From the NCBI RefSeq assembly GCF_032452875.1, contig NC_083890.1, forward strand, positions 44,762,483 to 44,826,482: 64,000 nt of DNA, in the 5' to 3' direction. The stretch comes from Bos javanicus (Eukaryota; Chordata; Mammalia; Artiodactyla; Bovidae). Positions within the stretch are counted from its first letter, which is position 1; every line of letters starts with the position of its first letter. The notes under the pieces are model-generated. The model saw nothing but the letters and a program-made list of their open reading frames with translations, had not been told where the DNA came from and searched no databases. A program made the position numbers and the translations under genes. This document shows, piece after piece, positions 31,830 through 43,424 of the stretch.

Positions 31830-32150
31830 TTTTACAGCGTCCTCATCTTCCCTGGTGACTCAGATGGTAAAGAGTCTGCCCAAAGTGTGGGAGACCTGGG
31901 CTCGATCTCTGGCTCGGGAAGATCCCCTGGAGAAGGAAATGGCAACCCACTCCAGCATTCTTGCCTGGAAAATCCCATGGATGGAGGAGCCTGGCAGGAT
32001 ACAGTCCATGGGGTCGCAAAGAGTCGGACACGACTGAGCGACTTCACTTTCTTTTCTTTCTTTCATCTGTAAAATGGGGTGATAATCATAATTTATATCC
32101 CAGGGATGCTTTATGAAAGAGCAGTGAGTGCTTATTAAGTCATCTGGAAG
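31830..32150 (+). mobile_element. MIR split by a Bov-tA
   Basis: ACAGCGTCCTCATCT on the left and TCATCTGTAAAATGGGGTGA on the right are the central MIR segment, separated by the SINE at 31849-32062. The duplicated TCATCT is the short target-site duplication. Confidence 0.75.
31849..32062 (+). mobile_element. Bov-tA SINE nested in MIR
   Basis: Forward full-length copy with a CTTTCTTTTCTTTC tail in place of the usual AC tail. TCATCT at 31843-31848 and 32063-32068 flank it. Confidence 0.9.
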
Positions 32151-33069
32151 TATCTGCTTCTAGAAAAGTATATAAGTAAACATTATAGTTCCTCCTCTTT
32201 ATCCTCCACTGTGTGTGATGTCTTTTATGTTCTCCCTGTATCTATTATATCCTCCTTTCTTTCTCCATTTACATAGTATTGATACATGATTGGATTCCTT
32301 TTTAAGTAAGCATTTATCTCCGTATCTTGTAAATACTTGCCATTTTGCTGCTCTGTTTTCTTTCTTGTCTGTGCTTCTGAATTTGAAGTGAATAGCTTAT
32401 TCTTAAACCTAGGACAATATTGTTTTTTGGTTCTATAAAGTCTGTGAGTTGGACATTTGCCCTCTAAAATTAAATTAGAATTACTACTTCTAATAATATT
32501 TACAAGCAGATTGAATTCTTTAGATGGAGATTGTGCACAATCTTGTTTTCCTTCTAGTTTGTATTGGCCTGACATCTGACTTCTGGAATATAGATTCTTT
32601 CACTAATTAAAATCAGAATTATCTCTTTACAACCACTCATAACCCACAATTCTGACATTTCTAACAGAATTTTCTAATTCCCTAAATTTTCTATTAACCA
32701 AAACCCTCCTGCCTGTTTTCCTGACACCAACTCCCTGCTTTTTTCCCCATATTTAGAAGATTCGGGATTTAATTATTATCATCCTAAGACATAGAAGCCC
32801 ACTGTGATACATTAAAATTTGTTTTTTCCTCACTCTTTTCTTGAAAAGATTGCTAAAGATGAAAAGCAAGTGCAGCCTATACTACATTTAATAAAAAGCT
32901 TCTCAATAGTAGATTTAATTCAGCAGTACTCAGAGTTGCCAATATGAACATTGGAGGGTGTCTGGAGAGAGAACACAGTTGTCCATCGTGAAAACAACTT
33001 GGGAAAGATAGGGCTAGAGTCCAAACATTCCGAGCTTCCCTTAATCAGCCACTAATTATCTCCTAAAAA
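32151..33069. other. No gene or clear repeat
   Basis: AT-rich single-copy DNA. A 116-codon minus-strand frame at 32225-32575 has no recognised motif and no exon signals. Confidence 0.4.
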
Positions 33070-33400
33070 TAACGCTCTGATCATGTAACTGAAGAAACCC
33101 AGTGGCTCCCAACTACGAGATGAAGCCCATATTCCCAGGCCGGCTTTCAAACCACCGTGCGACCCGAGTGTGTATTTCCAGTGTCATCATCAGCCGCTTC
33201 CCTAAATACAGTCTTCATTTCAGCTACATTGGCTCCACTTGCTGTTTCTGCAGTAAGTTTGAAGCGTCCTTTCCTCTGTATTTCTAATCATCGTCACCAC
33301 AAGGAATGCCTGCCTTCCTCCTCTTTGGTTCATCGAAACCCTACCCATTCTCTAACATCCGGATGAACTGTCCCCTTCCCGTGACCAGTCTGTGAGACGG
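33070..33400 (+). mobile_element. L2 fragment
   Basis: TGATCATGTAACTGAAGAAA, CCCAGTGGCTCCCAACTACG and CCCAGGCCGGCTTTCAAACC follow the L2 pattern; the rest is decayed. Confidence 0.6.
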
Positions 33401-34916
33401 TCCAACGGACTCATATAAAATTGACGTACTCTCGACTAGGCAGGCAATCGTGTCTGCAATGCCAAGTGCCATTGCGTGACTTTTTCTGTCTTCTGGTCTC
33501 AATTGCTTAGAATAAACAGCTCTTATTATTTCATATAACCCCCCCTCTTTAGTCTTCCTTATTAATTAATTAATAACCAACTCTGGTTGGCTATTAAGGA
33601 TGCAACCAAAGCATCCTTGCAGGGAAATAAGACCCATAAGCTATTACTTTTTGCGTCTAATACTGTGTGTGTGTCTGTGTGTGTGTGTAAAACATAGATA
33701 AGTGGTAACTGTCATCGTTAAAACCACATAGTAGTTCAATACAGACAAGCTTTCAGCAATCTTCAGTTATAGCATTTAGACTTCACATTCTAGACTCTTT
33801 CCAATCTGAGATAACATGCTAGGCCTAATTTGCATTCACTGTAAAATATAGATTTAAAAACAAAATTCATCTGCACATTTTGCCCTTTTCTTCAGTACTC
33901 GAAAATCTTCCTAAACTCAGGGTGTTAAACACACCTTTGTTTCCTCCAATTTAACTGTGATTCAATTATGAGTAACTTAACACTAAGCACCACAGTTTTC
34001 AACATCTCCTGTCCTCAAGATGTGATTGACCATGGAAGCACTGCAATGTAGGAAAGATGACAGTAAGACTTCTGTGCAAACATGACATCCTAAGTATATT
34101 TAGTACCCAATGGGTCTTAGTATGGTCTCTTTCAAAACAATTGTTTTTTCTATCCAATTGTTAGAAGTTTGTGTTCATTCATTGCAAACACATACATTGT
34201 ATAATACTAACCCCTCCAACATCTGGGGCAATCCTGACTTTATCTCAGCTTTGTGAAGCTTTCAACTTCTGTGCTGACCAAGAAACTATCCAAGTAAGAA
34301 CACCTATTTAATAAATAGAATGATTTTTTTTCTTACTAATGACCAAATATGATTGTTAAAATGCTTTGAATGTGATACAGAACCTACTTGCATGTGTCAT
34401 CTTGGGCAAGTTATGTTTTTTTCTCAGCTTCAGTTTTCTTACTTTGTATATAGTGGTAGCATACGGAGGAGCCTAGTGAGATAATACAATTTAAAAAAAA
34501 ATAAAACAACTGTTCAAAAAGCATAAGATGTTATATAAACTATAGCTGCAGTGCATGCATACTTCAGGGCTGAGAGTTGAGGTACAGACCACAGCAATTT
34601 GAATTTTTGGTTTCCCTGTGCATCAAAAAGCTATGTTTACTCTGTTACATGCAGTAATAGCATTGTCTAAAGAGAAGTACATACCTTCATTTTCAAATGT
34701 TTTATTGCTACAAAGTGCCAAAGCAATTATAATAGTAATATCAAAGATCACTGATTGTGGATCACCATAACAAATAATGAAAATGAAAAAGGTTGAAATA
34801 AGGCGAGAATTAAGAAAATGTGACGCAGAGACACAAGTGAGAGAATACCATTGGGAAAACAGCGCCGATGGACGTGACCCACGCAGGGCCGCCACAAACC
34901 TTCCATTTGTGAGAAA
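33401..34916. other. No gene; (GT)n microsatellite inside
   Basis: AT-rich single-copy DNA. Interrupted (GT)n at 33664-33688 and an ATTAATTAATTAAT run near 33561. No exon recognised. Confidence 0.45.
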
Positions 34917-34920
34917 CTCG

Positions 34921-34990
34921 GTGGGCTGCCATCTATGGGGTCGCACAGAGTCGGACACGACTGAAGTGACATAGCAGCAGCAGCAGCAGT
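34921..34990 (+). mobile_element. Heavily 5'-truncated BovA2
   Basis: Only the last 70 bp of BovA2 (GTGGGCTGCCATCTATGGGG onward) with a (CAG)n tail. Target-site duplication not found. Confidence 0.88.
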
Positions 34991-35020
34991 GTCTGTGAAA
35001 CACAGTGAAATGAGGGATGT

Positions 35021-35241
35021 GCCCGTGTGCTAAGTTGCTCAGTCACGTCCCACTCTTTGAGACCCTGTGGACCAGAGCCCACCAGGCTCTTCCGTCCATG
35101 GGATTCTCTGGGCAAGAACACTGGAGTGGGTTGTCATGCCCTTCTTCAGGGGATTTTCCCCACCCAGGGATCAAACCTGCGTCTCTTACGTTTCCTGCAT
35201 TGGTAGGTGGCTTCTTTACTCTAACGCCACCTGGGAAGCCC
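35021..35241 (-). mobile_element. Bov-tA SINE
   Basis: Reverse full-length copy with CACCTGGGAAGCCCC at its right end. Imperfect flanking GAGGGATG/GAGGTATG could be an aged target-site duplication. It is inverted to the BovA2 tail 30 bp to its left. Confidence 0.9.
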
Positions 35242-35258
35242 CCACAACGAGGTATGCC

Positions 35259-36050
35259 TGAATATTAATATGTTTCTTTGGTCTCAGCCAGCCTGGTTAA
35301 ATCATGCTTGACAGTGCTTCCCACAGCTGGCTCTACATCCTGCTTCTAAGGACTGGAAGCTTGCCTGTTCTCTCCAACTCCTAACTCCTAATCTAACCCA
35401 TCCATTTATCTTGCTTTTTGCAGAAGCCCTTGACTAGCTCGGGGGAGAGAGTTAAGACCATTCAAGTGGGAAGTCCCTGAGCCCCTGATACACCACGGTT
35501 GTTTAGTGACTCCTCCTTTATCTCTGTCATTGCCACTCCCTCCGTTACAATGCCCACCCACCCTGGGCCCCACAGAGATGATCATTTTGCTTGGCCTGGC
35601 AATGTTTACAGATACATTATCACTGTAACCATGTGTGTTATTATGAACACTACTGAAGGCTAAACCATACCACTGACTACAATGCTTTTTCTTTATTTCC
35701 CTGGTGAAAATAAGTGCCTAACCTGTGTATGTGCTATGTCATCCAATCTAAGATGGGCAAATGCCATCTTGATACATTCAAACTCACTCAATATAGTATT
35801 AATTTGGTCTTAGTGGTGAGTTCAGTCCTGGAGCTTCTTGACCTGGGAAGAGTAACCCTAGGCCGTCCATGCCACTGCTTCCATGGGCCATGCCCTCCAA
35901 CCATCCTAGAGATTGTCTCCCCTGGTTTCTCAAGGAGGGCACCATCTCCTGGATCCTGTGCCTTCCTCATAGTTTGCTCCCTTATTTGGGTGGTGCCCAT
36001 TCTCCAGGGGCTTCCTAAGAAAGGATTTATAGAAAACAACACTTTTTGAG
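35259..36050. other. No gene or clear repeat
   Basis: Single-copy DNA. Overlapping frames near 35.7-36.05 kb (111 and 84 codons) have no recognised features. Confidence 0.4.
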
Positions 36051-36860
36051 ACTTGGAACATCTGAGAATGAATATTCTACCTTCACACTATATTTCTAAT
36101 TTGTCTGAATAAGAATTCTAGGATGGAAACAATTTTTCCTCAGAATTTTGAAGGCATTAATTCATTTTCTTCTAGCTTTGAGCATTACTTAAATTGAGAA
36201 ATATCCTGCCATTCTGAATCTCAATTCTTCTTAAGACATCACTTCTTTCTAGAAGCTCTCGGTATATCTGTTATCGCCAGGGCTTCTGAAATTCCACCAT
36301 GATGTATCTTAGTAAAAGTAAGTGTCTCTCAGGCGTGTCTGACTCTTTTCGACCCTATGGACTGTTGCCTACCAGGTTCCTCCGTCCATGGGATTTTCCA
36401 GGCAAGAATACTGGAGTGGGTTGCCATTTCCTTCTCCAATGATGTATCTTAGTGAAGGTTTAATATTATCTCTGGTGCTGGGTTTATTTTGATCTAAAAT
36501 CACATGTCCTTGTGTTTGGGGAACCGCTGAGTTATTTCACTAGGGATCATCTCATTTCTATTTGCTCAGTTGTCTCTGTGGAGCTCCTATCAGATAGGTG
36601 CTCAACCTCCTGGACACGCCCTCTAGTTTTAAACTTCTATCCTCTGTTTCCCATGTTAGTTTAACTTCTGGAAGGTCTCCTCTAATTTATCTTCCATCTC
36701 TTCTACTGAATTTTTTATTTCCACCATTCCGTTTTTAATTTAAACTGTCTCTTTACCACCACACACCCCTCCCCCAAGTATTCTTTTTCTAAAATAGAAT
36801 CCTTGTCTTATACATGGCACAGCTTATCTCTGAATGTATTAACGATCATTTTTCAGTTTT
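36051..36860. mobile_element. Ancient L1-like fragment split by a BovA monomer
   Basis: GAATATTCTACCTTCACACT, AAGAATTCTAGGATGGAAAC, TCAGAATTTTGAAGGCATTA and CTTCCATCTCTTCTACTGAA follow a widespread old L1 pattern, and the order is consistent on both sides of the insertion at 36314-36438. Subfamily and orientation are uncertain. Confidence 0.5.
36314..36438 (-). mobile_element. Solo BovA monomer with perfect 15-bp TSD
   Basis: A 125-bp single BovA unit without tRNA head or second unit, bounded by ATGATGTATCTTAGT at 36299-36313 and 36439-36453. The perfect duplication shows that the monomer itself was inserted. Confidence 0.95.
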
Positions 36861-37206
36861 ACTTCTCCCCCCAGTCTCTGTTTTCTCCCATGGCTGATTA
36901 TTCGTTTCAGCCTCTCTCATTGGAGAAGCAGATCCTGCTGATCCTTGCCTGGATGTTCTCTAGGAATGGAAGCTAAAAGCTCATCAGGTGAGTGGGTGAC
37001 TAGCGGTTATTCACCAGGGACTTCACTGGTGAGCTGGCTTCGCTCTTCCTGGCAGAGCACTCGGAGTCAGTATTTCTGGGTTGTTTCTCTTAGGCTGGTC
37101 AGGCGCTCTAGAGAAGACTTTAATCACCTGTGTGGATGTGTGTGCGTGTGTGTGCACATGTGTCCCCACCAGTGTTTCAGACCAGAAAAGGGCAAGAAAT
37201 ACTGGA
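36861..37206. other. No gene; GT-rich tract
   Basis: No recognised exon. An interrupted (GT)n tract lies at 37131-37165. Confidence 0.4.
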
Positions 37207-37513
37207 GGGCTTCTCTGGTGGCTCAGTAGTAAAGACTCTGCCTCCCAATGCAGAAGATAAGGGTTCGATCCCTGATATGGGAAGATCTCACATGCCCTGG
37301 AGCAAGCAACTAAGCCCGAGCGTCTCAACTACTGAGTCTGTGCTCCAGAGTCCAGGAGCCACAGCTACGGAAGCCAGAGTGCCCTGGAGCCTGAGTGCCA
37401 CAGCAAGAGGAGCCACTGCAAGAGCTCCTCGAACCGAAACTAGAGAGTAACCCCCACTCACCACAACTAGAGAAAAACCCTCGCAGCAAAGAAGACCCAG
37501 CACAGCCAAAAAA
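37207..37513 (+). mobile_element. CHR-2 SINE, near full length
   Basis: tRNA-like head (GGGCTTCTCTGGTGGCTCAG), then the CHR-2 body (CTGGAGCAAGCAACTAAGCC, CAACTACTGAGTCTGTGCTC) and terminal AAGAAGACCCAGCACAGCC with an A-rich tail. A 106-codon frame across it is an accident of the repeat. Confidence 0.88.
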
Positions 37514-38019
37514 GGAATACTTTTTTTTAAAAAAAGAACCTGTAAAAAAGAAAAGAAAAGAAAAGCTGGGCATCCTAGCCCTCAGTATGTAAGCTCAATC
37601 GTCTTGTTTTTAAGACTGTCCCCTCTGCCTGTCTGTCTCCAGGACATCATTTGCTCCAGTCATCTGCTGGGGTTGACAGCTGACCTGTGGCATGGAACAG
37701 GTGAGGGGTCTGGTGGGCTAGGTCCCTCTTAACCTCACTTCCAACAGAACTTCTGGAGTCCTAATGATACCCATTCCTGGATCTTTTTTTTTTTTTTTTT
37801 CAAAAAATTTCCCCTCGAATCAGGCTACTTCTCAACTTTTCCTGCAGCTGACTTAGAATTTAGCTTTCGCAGATCTGCTCCCAGCTTCCAAATTTTTGTT
37901 GCTGTTGTCTTCATTCTTGTTTATTTTGCCTTCATAGGTTTGTACCTTTCAAAAAAAAAAACAAAAGTCATTGTCATTTGAGTGAAGCAAATGAGCTAAG
38001 TGCTAATAATTAATCAGGG
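37514..38019. other. No gene; homopolymer tracts
   Basis: (AAAAG)n at about 37543-37565, a long poly-T at 37782-37800 and an A run at 37951-37960. Otherwise nothing recognised. Confidence 0.45.
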
Positions 38020-38235
38020 AGAGGGGTAAGCTAAAGGTATAGGATTATCTACAAGACTTAAAATAAATGAGCAATAAGGATATACTGCACAGCATGCGGA
38101 AATATAGCAATTATTTTGTAATAACTTTAAATGGAGTATAATATGTAAAAATATTGAATCTCTACATTGTACACTTGAAACTAAAGTAATATTATAAATC
38201 ACCTATACTGCAATAAAAATAGATAAAATAAAATG
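38020..38235 (+). mobile_element. Artiodactyl L1 3' end
   Basis: AGGATATACTGCACAGCATG, TGTAATAACTTTAAATGGAG, TACATTGTACACTTGAAACT and the terminal CTGCAATAAAAATAGATAAA fit the L1 3' UTR. Confidence 0.75.
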
Positions 38236-38344
38236 CCATAGGGTATCTATTCACAATGGAAAAAAGATCCAGGTTATATTTTAATAATGAATTATTTTTA
38301 ACATGCACTTTCATAACAACAGAACTTAAAGAAACATTTTGTTG

Positions 38345-38890
38345 TTTTTGCTCAGTCGTTAAGTAATGTCAGACTCTTTGGGACCCCATAGACTGCAGCA
38401 TGTGAGGCTCCTCTGTGCCCTACTGCTGCTACTGCTGCTGCTAAGTCGCTTCAGTCGTGTCCGACTCTGTGCAACCCCATAGCCGGCAGCCCACCAGGCT
38501 CCCCCGTCCCTGGGATTCTCCAGGCAAGAACACTGGGGTGGATTGCCATTTCCTTCTCCAGTGCATGAAAGTGAAAAGTGAAAGTAAAGTCACTCAGTCG
38601 TGTCCGACCCTCAGCAATCCCATGGACTGCAGCCTTTTAGGCTCCTCCGTCCATGGGATTTTCCAGGCAAGAGTACTGGAGTGGGGTGCCTTTGTCTTCT
38701 CCGTGTGTTCTACTATCTCCCGGAATTTGCTAAAATTCAAATCCATTGAGTCGGTGATGCTAACCATCCCATCCTCTGTCTCCTCCTGCCCTCAATCTTT
38801 CCCAGCATCAGGGCCTTTTCCAATGAGTGGGCTCTTCCAATCAGGTGGCCAAAGTATTGGAGCTTCAGTTTCAGCAACAGTTTCATTCAT
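38345..38890 (-). mobile_element. BovB 3' end split by BovA2
   Basis: 38345-38424 (GCTCAGTCGTTAAGTAATGT) and 38704-38890 (AATCCATTGAGTCGGTGATG, TCAGGTGGCCAAAGTATTGG) rejoin as one reverse BovB terminus. The frame that runs through it is non-coding. Confidence 0.88.
38425..38703 (-). mobile_element. Full-length BovA2 nested in BovB
   Basis: Starts in GCTGCTACTGCTGCTGCTAA and ends GCCTTTGTCTTCTCCG. Flanks TGTGCCCTACT (38414-38424) and TGTGTTCTACT (38704-38714) agree at 9 of 11. Confidence 0.92.
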
Positions 38891-39676
38891 TCTTCTGATG
38901 CGTATCTGTATTCTTGTAATTCCCTTTGGTGATGTGGGGAGGGGAACTGCTATGCAGTTAGCATAAAGGAGTAAAACTTCAGGAAAAATAAACAAGTTTA
39001 AACCCTTTTTTAAAACCAACAACATATTTTTTAAAAAATCTTTGATTTTTGATAATGGTTTAAAAATATGTCCTGATTCTTGTTTTAGTTAATTTGTTCC
39101 TGGTTAAACTGGGCCTTCTGGGTCTGCGGCCGTTCAGCTGGCTGGCGTTCCTGCTCTAAAATATACCTGTGCCTACGAGCTTCCTGCAGGTTAGTTTCCG
39201 CTGCTGCGGAAACTGCCATTACCCGCACTGCATTTCAATGACTTCCTGCAGGCGAACACCTGGAGGCAATCACCTGTGCTCGTCTGCCAGCAGACACAAA
39301 TATGCTTTAGAACGGAAAAACTGAACGTCTGATTTAAGGGAAAAAAGACCAGCTCCTTGTGTAATGTTTTACTTCCGTCTGAATGAAATGCTAGGTTATT
39401 CGGTCTAGGAATTTGAGCCTCTAACCTAGTGCTTGTTGATCCTTTTTTTTTTCAGCACGGAATTGCCAAACAGAGATTTTTCTATTATCTTTACCCTCTG
39501 TCTGATGGATCAATTCTTCTGCTCTTACAGGATATGGGTCAGAGACAATGAGTAAAGAAGGATGAAAAATCAAGAACCTACTTTTTAATGGGAGATGGCA
39601 AGAATTTTAACTTGAGGTGCTTTAAGTAACAAGTTTACAAGTCTATTGAAAGCAGGTCAGGGTTCAAGAAGGAGTT
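38891..39676. other. No gene; hairpin flanked by direct repeats at 39180-39252
   Basis: Single-copy DNA with a locally GC-rich part at 39110-39300. AGTTTCCGC-TGCT-GCGGAAACT at 39193-39214 is a perfect 9-bp stem with a 4-nt loop. It lies between two CTTCCTGCAGG copies at 39180-39190 and 39242-39252. Confidence 0.6.
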
Positions 39677-39887
39677 CCAGGCTCCCCCGTCCCTGGGATT
39701 CTCCAGGCAAGAACACTGGAGTGGGTTGCCATTTCCTTCTCCAATGCATGAAAGGGAAAAGTGAAAGTGAAGTCGCTCAGTCGTATCCGACTCTTAGCAA
39801 CCCCATGAACTGCAGCCTACCAGGCTCCTCTGTCCATGGGATTTTCCAAGCAAGAGTACTGGAGTAGGGTGCCATTGCCTTCTCCAA
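39677..39887 (-). mobile_element. Partial BovA2 SINE
   Basis: Begins within the second unit (CCAGGCTCCCCCGTCCCTGG), continues through the linker TGCATGAAAGGGAAAAGTG and the first unit to GCCATTGCCTTCTCC. It lacks the 3' end and tail, and no duplication is visible. Confidence 0.9.
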
Positions 39888-40183
39888 CTTAATGGTTTTA
39901 TAGACCATTAAATCATTATGCATGCAAGTGTATTTTAGTTCTTAATCAGTGTTACTAAAGAGTTTCGCTTCTTTTTCCTTTTATTCTCATTCAGACAAAA
40001 CTACAGATGATTAACAAGCTCTGAAGCTTCCTTTATAACACAATCAAATTTCAATAAAAATTTCATTTCCTTCTCTAATTCCTCTTTCTATAATCAGCCT
40101 CATTTTTAGACTTACAGTATCATTTTATTTATTTTTAATCTTTTTTTTCTTCCTAGAGCCTTTAATCCTCATTTTATAGATAT

Positions 40184-40390
40184 GTGCTCTGCTGTTCAGT
40201 CGTGTCTGACTCTTTGCAACCCCATGGACTGTAGCCCATCAGGCTCCTCTGCCCATGGGATTTTTCAGGCAAGAATACTGGAGTGGGTTGCCATTTCCTC
40301 CTTCAGGGGATCTTCCTGGCCTAGGGATCAAACCTGCATCTCCTGCATTGCAGGCAGATCCTTTTACCACTGAGCCATCAGGGAAGCCCC
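40184..40390 (-). mobile_element. Bov-tA SINE with near-perfect TSD
   Basis: Reverse full-length copy. ATTTTATAGATAT (40171-40183) and ACTTTATAAATAT (40391-40403) agree at 11 of 13. Confidence 0.92.
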
Positions 40391-40403
40391 ACTTTATAAA
40401 TAT

Positions 40404-40681
40404 ATCTAACAATTCAGTTCCCCCTAGCACATTTTCCAATTTCTATTGTACATGTTACCAATGCACAAAGTTTGTGTTTTACCATAAGGCCTCACGTGTA
40501 AGGACCACCATGAGTTTTTGATCACCAGGCACCACACAGTCTCATCAAAACGCCCATCTGCACAACTACCTCCCTACTGGACAGGTTGCTAGACTTCTAA
40601 GCCTCCAAAATAAAACATGAGAAAATCCAAACTTTTTTCCCTCTCCTTTCTTCTGAGTCTAAAATCTTTGAATAGGTATTT
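40404..40681. other. No clear feature
   Basis: Single-copy DNA with no recognised repeat or exon. Confidence 0.4.
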
Positions 40682-41105
40682 GTATCAGTTAGCTTTTGTT
40701 GCATAACAAACCACCCCCAAACTTAGTAACTTAAGATATTCATTTAGCCCATAGTTCTGCAGGCTGGAGCCTGGTGGGTATTTCTGCGTGGGTATTCTGG
40801 TCTTGGCTGGATTTGCTTGTGAGTGTGGTCAGCTGCTGGGCTGGTGGAGGCTGGTTTATGTAGGAAGGTCTCAGTTGTGATGACTCATGGGCCTCTCATG
40901 GTCTCTCCTCTTCCAGCAGACTGTCTGGATCTTTACTTAGTGGTTCTGCCACGTTCAAGAGAAAGAACCAAAATGCACAAAGCCTTCTGAAGCTTTGGCT
41001 TGGAGTTGGAATTGGTTCATGAGCCTGCCATATTCTGTTTATCAAAGCAAGTCAAAGGCTAGCCCAAACTAAGAAGTAGGGGAACAGACTCCAAATCTCA
41101 GTAGA
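40682..41105 (-). mobile_element. MaLR-like LTR remnant
   Basis: CAGTTAGCTTTTGTTGCATA, ACAAACCACCCCCAAACTTA and later TCAAAGCAAGTCAAAGGCTA follow a common old mammalian LTR pattern in reverse. No internal retroviral sequence is attached. Confidence 0.5.
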
Positions 41106-41152
41106 AGTTGAAATGTCATATAGCAAAAGGGTGTGCATTCAGTGAAGGAAAT

Positions 41153-41367
41153 GCTTCATTGCTCAGTAGTGTTTGACTCTTTGCAACCCAGTGGACGGTA
41201 GCCTGCCAGGCTCCTCTGTTCATGGGATTTTTTTAGGCAAGAATACTGGAGTGGGTTGCCATTTCTTCCTCCAGGAGATCTTCCCACCCCAGGGATTGAA
41301 CCCAGGTCTCCTGTTTCTCCAGCATTGCAGGCAGATTCTTTATCCGCTGAGCCATTGGGGAAGTCCC
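41153..41367 (-). mobile_element. Bov-tA SINE with near-perfect TSD
   Basis: Reverse full-length copy. CAGTGAAGGAAAT (41140-41152) and CAGTGAAAAAAAT (41368-41380) agree at 11 of 13. Confidence 0.92.
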
Positions 41368-41380
41368 CAGTGAAAAAAAT

Positions 41381-41954
41381 AGTTGCTTTCAGTTATTATA
41401 CAATCTACCAAAGCAACCATCAGGGCTGCCAATAAAACCCATAGAGACTACCAATATAGGACAAATACTTCCCTCCATATGGAAAAGCTAAAAAGAAACA
41501 GCAACAAATCACCAGATATATGAAAAGAAAAGATTTGGAGGCTAAGAAAAGGGGAGGAATTTGAGAGAAGTAAAATCTCTTTTCCTCCTTACCAACTTTT
41601 AAAATCCACTGCAAGAAACAAAAGGCTATTTTGAAAATCTCTGATCTGTATTCTCCACATGATCTGAGAGTACATCACATCTATCAAAATAAGATCAAGT
41701 GTAATAAAAGGAGAAGAATCTGGGAACAGGACAAATAAAATGAAAGTGTTATTTTCTTGCATTTTCCTAAAAAAGAATAAAAGTTATAAATTGGTATTAG
41801 ACTTTGATAAGTCAAAAAAATGATTGCTCTAACCTCTAGGCCACTCCCTAAAAGAATAATCAATGAGTGTGTTGCTTCCAAACTAATAGCAGGAAACCCT
41901 GAATCCTGTGAGCCCTGTTAGCAGCCCCCTAGAGGGTGGTTATCCAGGGCTGGT
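41381..41954. other. No gene or clear repeat
   Basis: AT-rich single-copy DNA; nothing recognised. Confidence 0.4.
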
Positions 41955-42167
41955 GGTGTGCAGTCACTCAGTTATGTCTGACTCTGTGACCCCATGGGCT
42001 ATAGCCCGCCAGGCTCTTCTGTCCATGGGATTCTCCAGGCAAGGATACTGGAGTGGGCTGCCATGTCCTTCTCCAGGGGATTTTTCCAACCCAGGGATTG
42101 AACCCACGTCTCCAGTGTCTCCTGCATTGTAGGCAAATTCTTTATCCTCTGAGTCATTGGGGAAGTG
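41955..42167 (-). mobile_element. Bov-tA SINE
   Basis: Reverse full-length copy with GTGGTGTGCAGTCACTCAG at the left and GAGTCATTGGGGAAGTG at the right. No clear duplication. Confidence 0.9.
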
Positions 42168-42559
42168 TAGTATGGGAAAACCAAAAGATGAGTATAATTA
42201 GTACAAAAGGTATTAAAAATGGAGAACGAAAAAGGAACATAAAGTAGATGGGACAACTAATAAAGCATTCAATAAGATGCCCTCCCCAAGCCTCTAGGAA
42301 TGGAGATGCACTCAAGAAATGAGCTCACACCAGAGAGGCCGGATGCTGGTGGGCCCAGAGGAAGAAAGTGGAGGATACTCGGCAAGCAGCCTACTGCATG
42401 ATTCCTGACTCCATGGGCCGTGCACAGTTCCCTCGAAGGGGTTCTTGACCCTCCCTGTCCTTCCCTTGTCAACGCCACTCTTTCACTCCATCCCCAGAGC
42501 CTCTCCCCAGAATTTCCAGGATAACTGAATTTTTAAAATGTACTATTTATTCTTTAAAA
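42168..42559. other. No gene or clear repeat
   Basis: Single-copy DNA before the L1 fragment. Confidence 0.4.
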
Positions 42560-43345
42560 CACATACTAAAAAGAAGCTCAAGAAATCCAAAAGTTAGTTC
42601 TTTGAACAAGAATAATAGAAAGAAGACAGAAATAACAACTTCAAGAGTAAAATAAAAACAGATAATTTTTTTTTAACCCTGAATAGTGATACTGATTCTG
42701 AAAACATTACAAAAAAACATTATTCCGATACTTTTAAAGACATAGATGAAGTGGACAAATCCCTAAAGAAAATATAAAGTAGATGAGGAGAAATAGAACA
42801 TTTTTGTAGTCCTTTTTCTATTAAGGATATTGAATCCATAATCAAAAGCCTTCCCAAAAAGAAACCTATCAGTTATTTAGGGGAAAAATGACATTCATTT
42901 TACCAAACTTTCAAAAAGAATAGACAAAGAATATTCTTCATTTCATAAGACCAAAACAACCTTGATCCAAAAAATCTCCCTCAGATATAAACAAAACATT
43001 ATAGGCTGATCTCACTCATGAACATAGAAAAATATAAATTCATCTCTAAGGAAACTACACATAAAGCAAGTTATATCTTTTCCAAATGTTTAGCAGGGGG
43101 AAAAAGCAAACATTTTTAAAAAGAAAAAATTTATTAAGAATATTCTGGAAAAAGAAATATGGAAGGTATCAAATGTAAAGCAGAAGACATAAAACAAGAT
43201 GACAAAAGCAAGTGAAATTCTGTTAGTTTCAAAATTAAAATGTGAATGGATTCAACTATTTTGTTAAAAAGAAAAAAAATGAAGATTTTCAAATTTGATA
43301 AAAAGATAAAAATCTAATCTCTTACTGTTTACAAGACACCTAAAA
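42560..43345 (+). mobile_element. Ancient L1 ORF2 fragments, rearranged
   Basis: AAGTTAGTTCTTTGAACAAG, GATATTGAATCCATAATCAA, AAAGCCTTCCCAAAAAGAAA and ATTATAGGCTGATCTCACTC are in the order of L1 ORF2. 43230-43345 (AAATGTGAATGGATTCAACT, TGTTTACAAGACACC) fits an earlier ORF2 segment, so at least two pieces are present. Both are full of stops. Confidence 0.65.
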
Positions 43346-43351
43346 CAGAAG

Positions 43352-43381
43352 GATTTTACTGGGGGTGATTTTACTGGGGGT
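43352..43381 (+). repeat. 15-bp perfect tandem duplication
   Basis: GATTTTACTGGGGGT occurs at 43352-43366 and again at 43367-43381. Confidence 0.9.
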
Positions 43382-43424
43382 AAAAATAAAATGGTAAATG
43401 TATGCTAGGCAAAGATCAGTATCA

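Noticed and set aside
32225..32575. 116-codon minus-strand frame as a gene
   Set aside because: AT-rich region, no recognised motif, no promoter or splice context.
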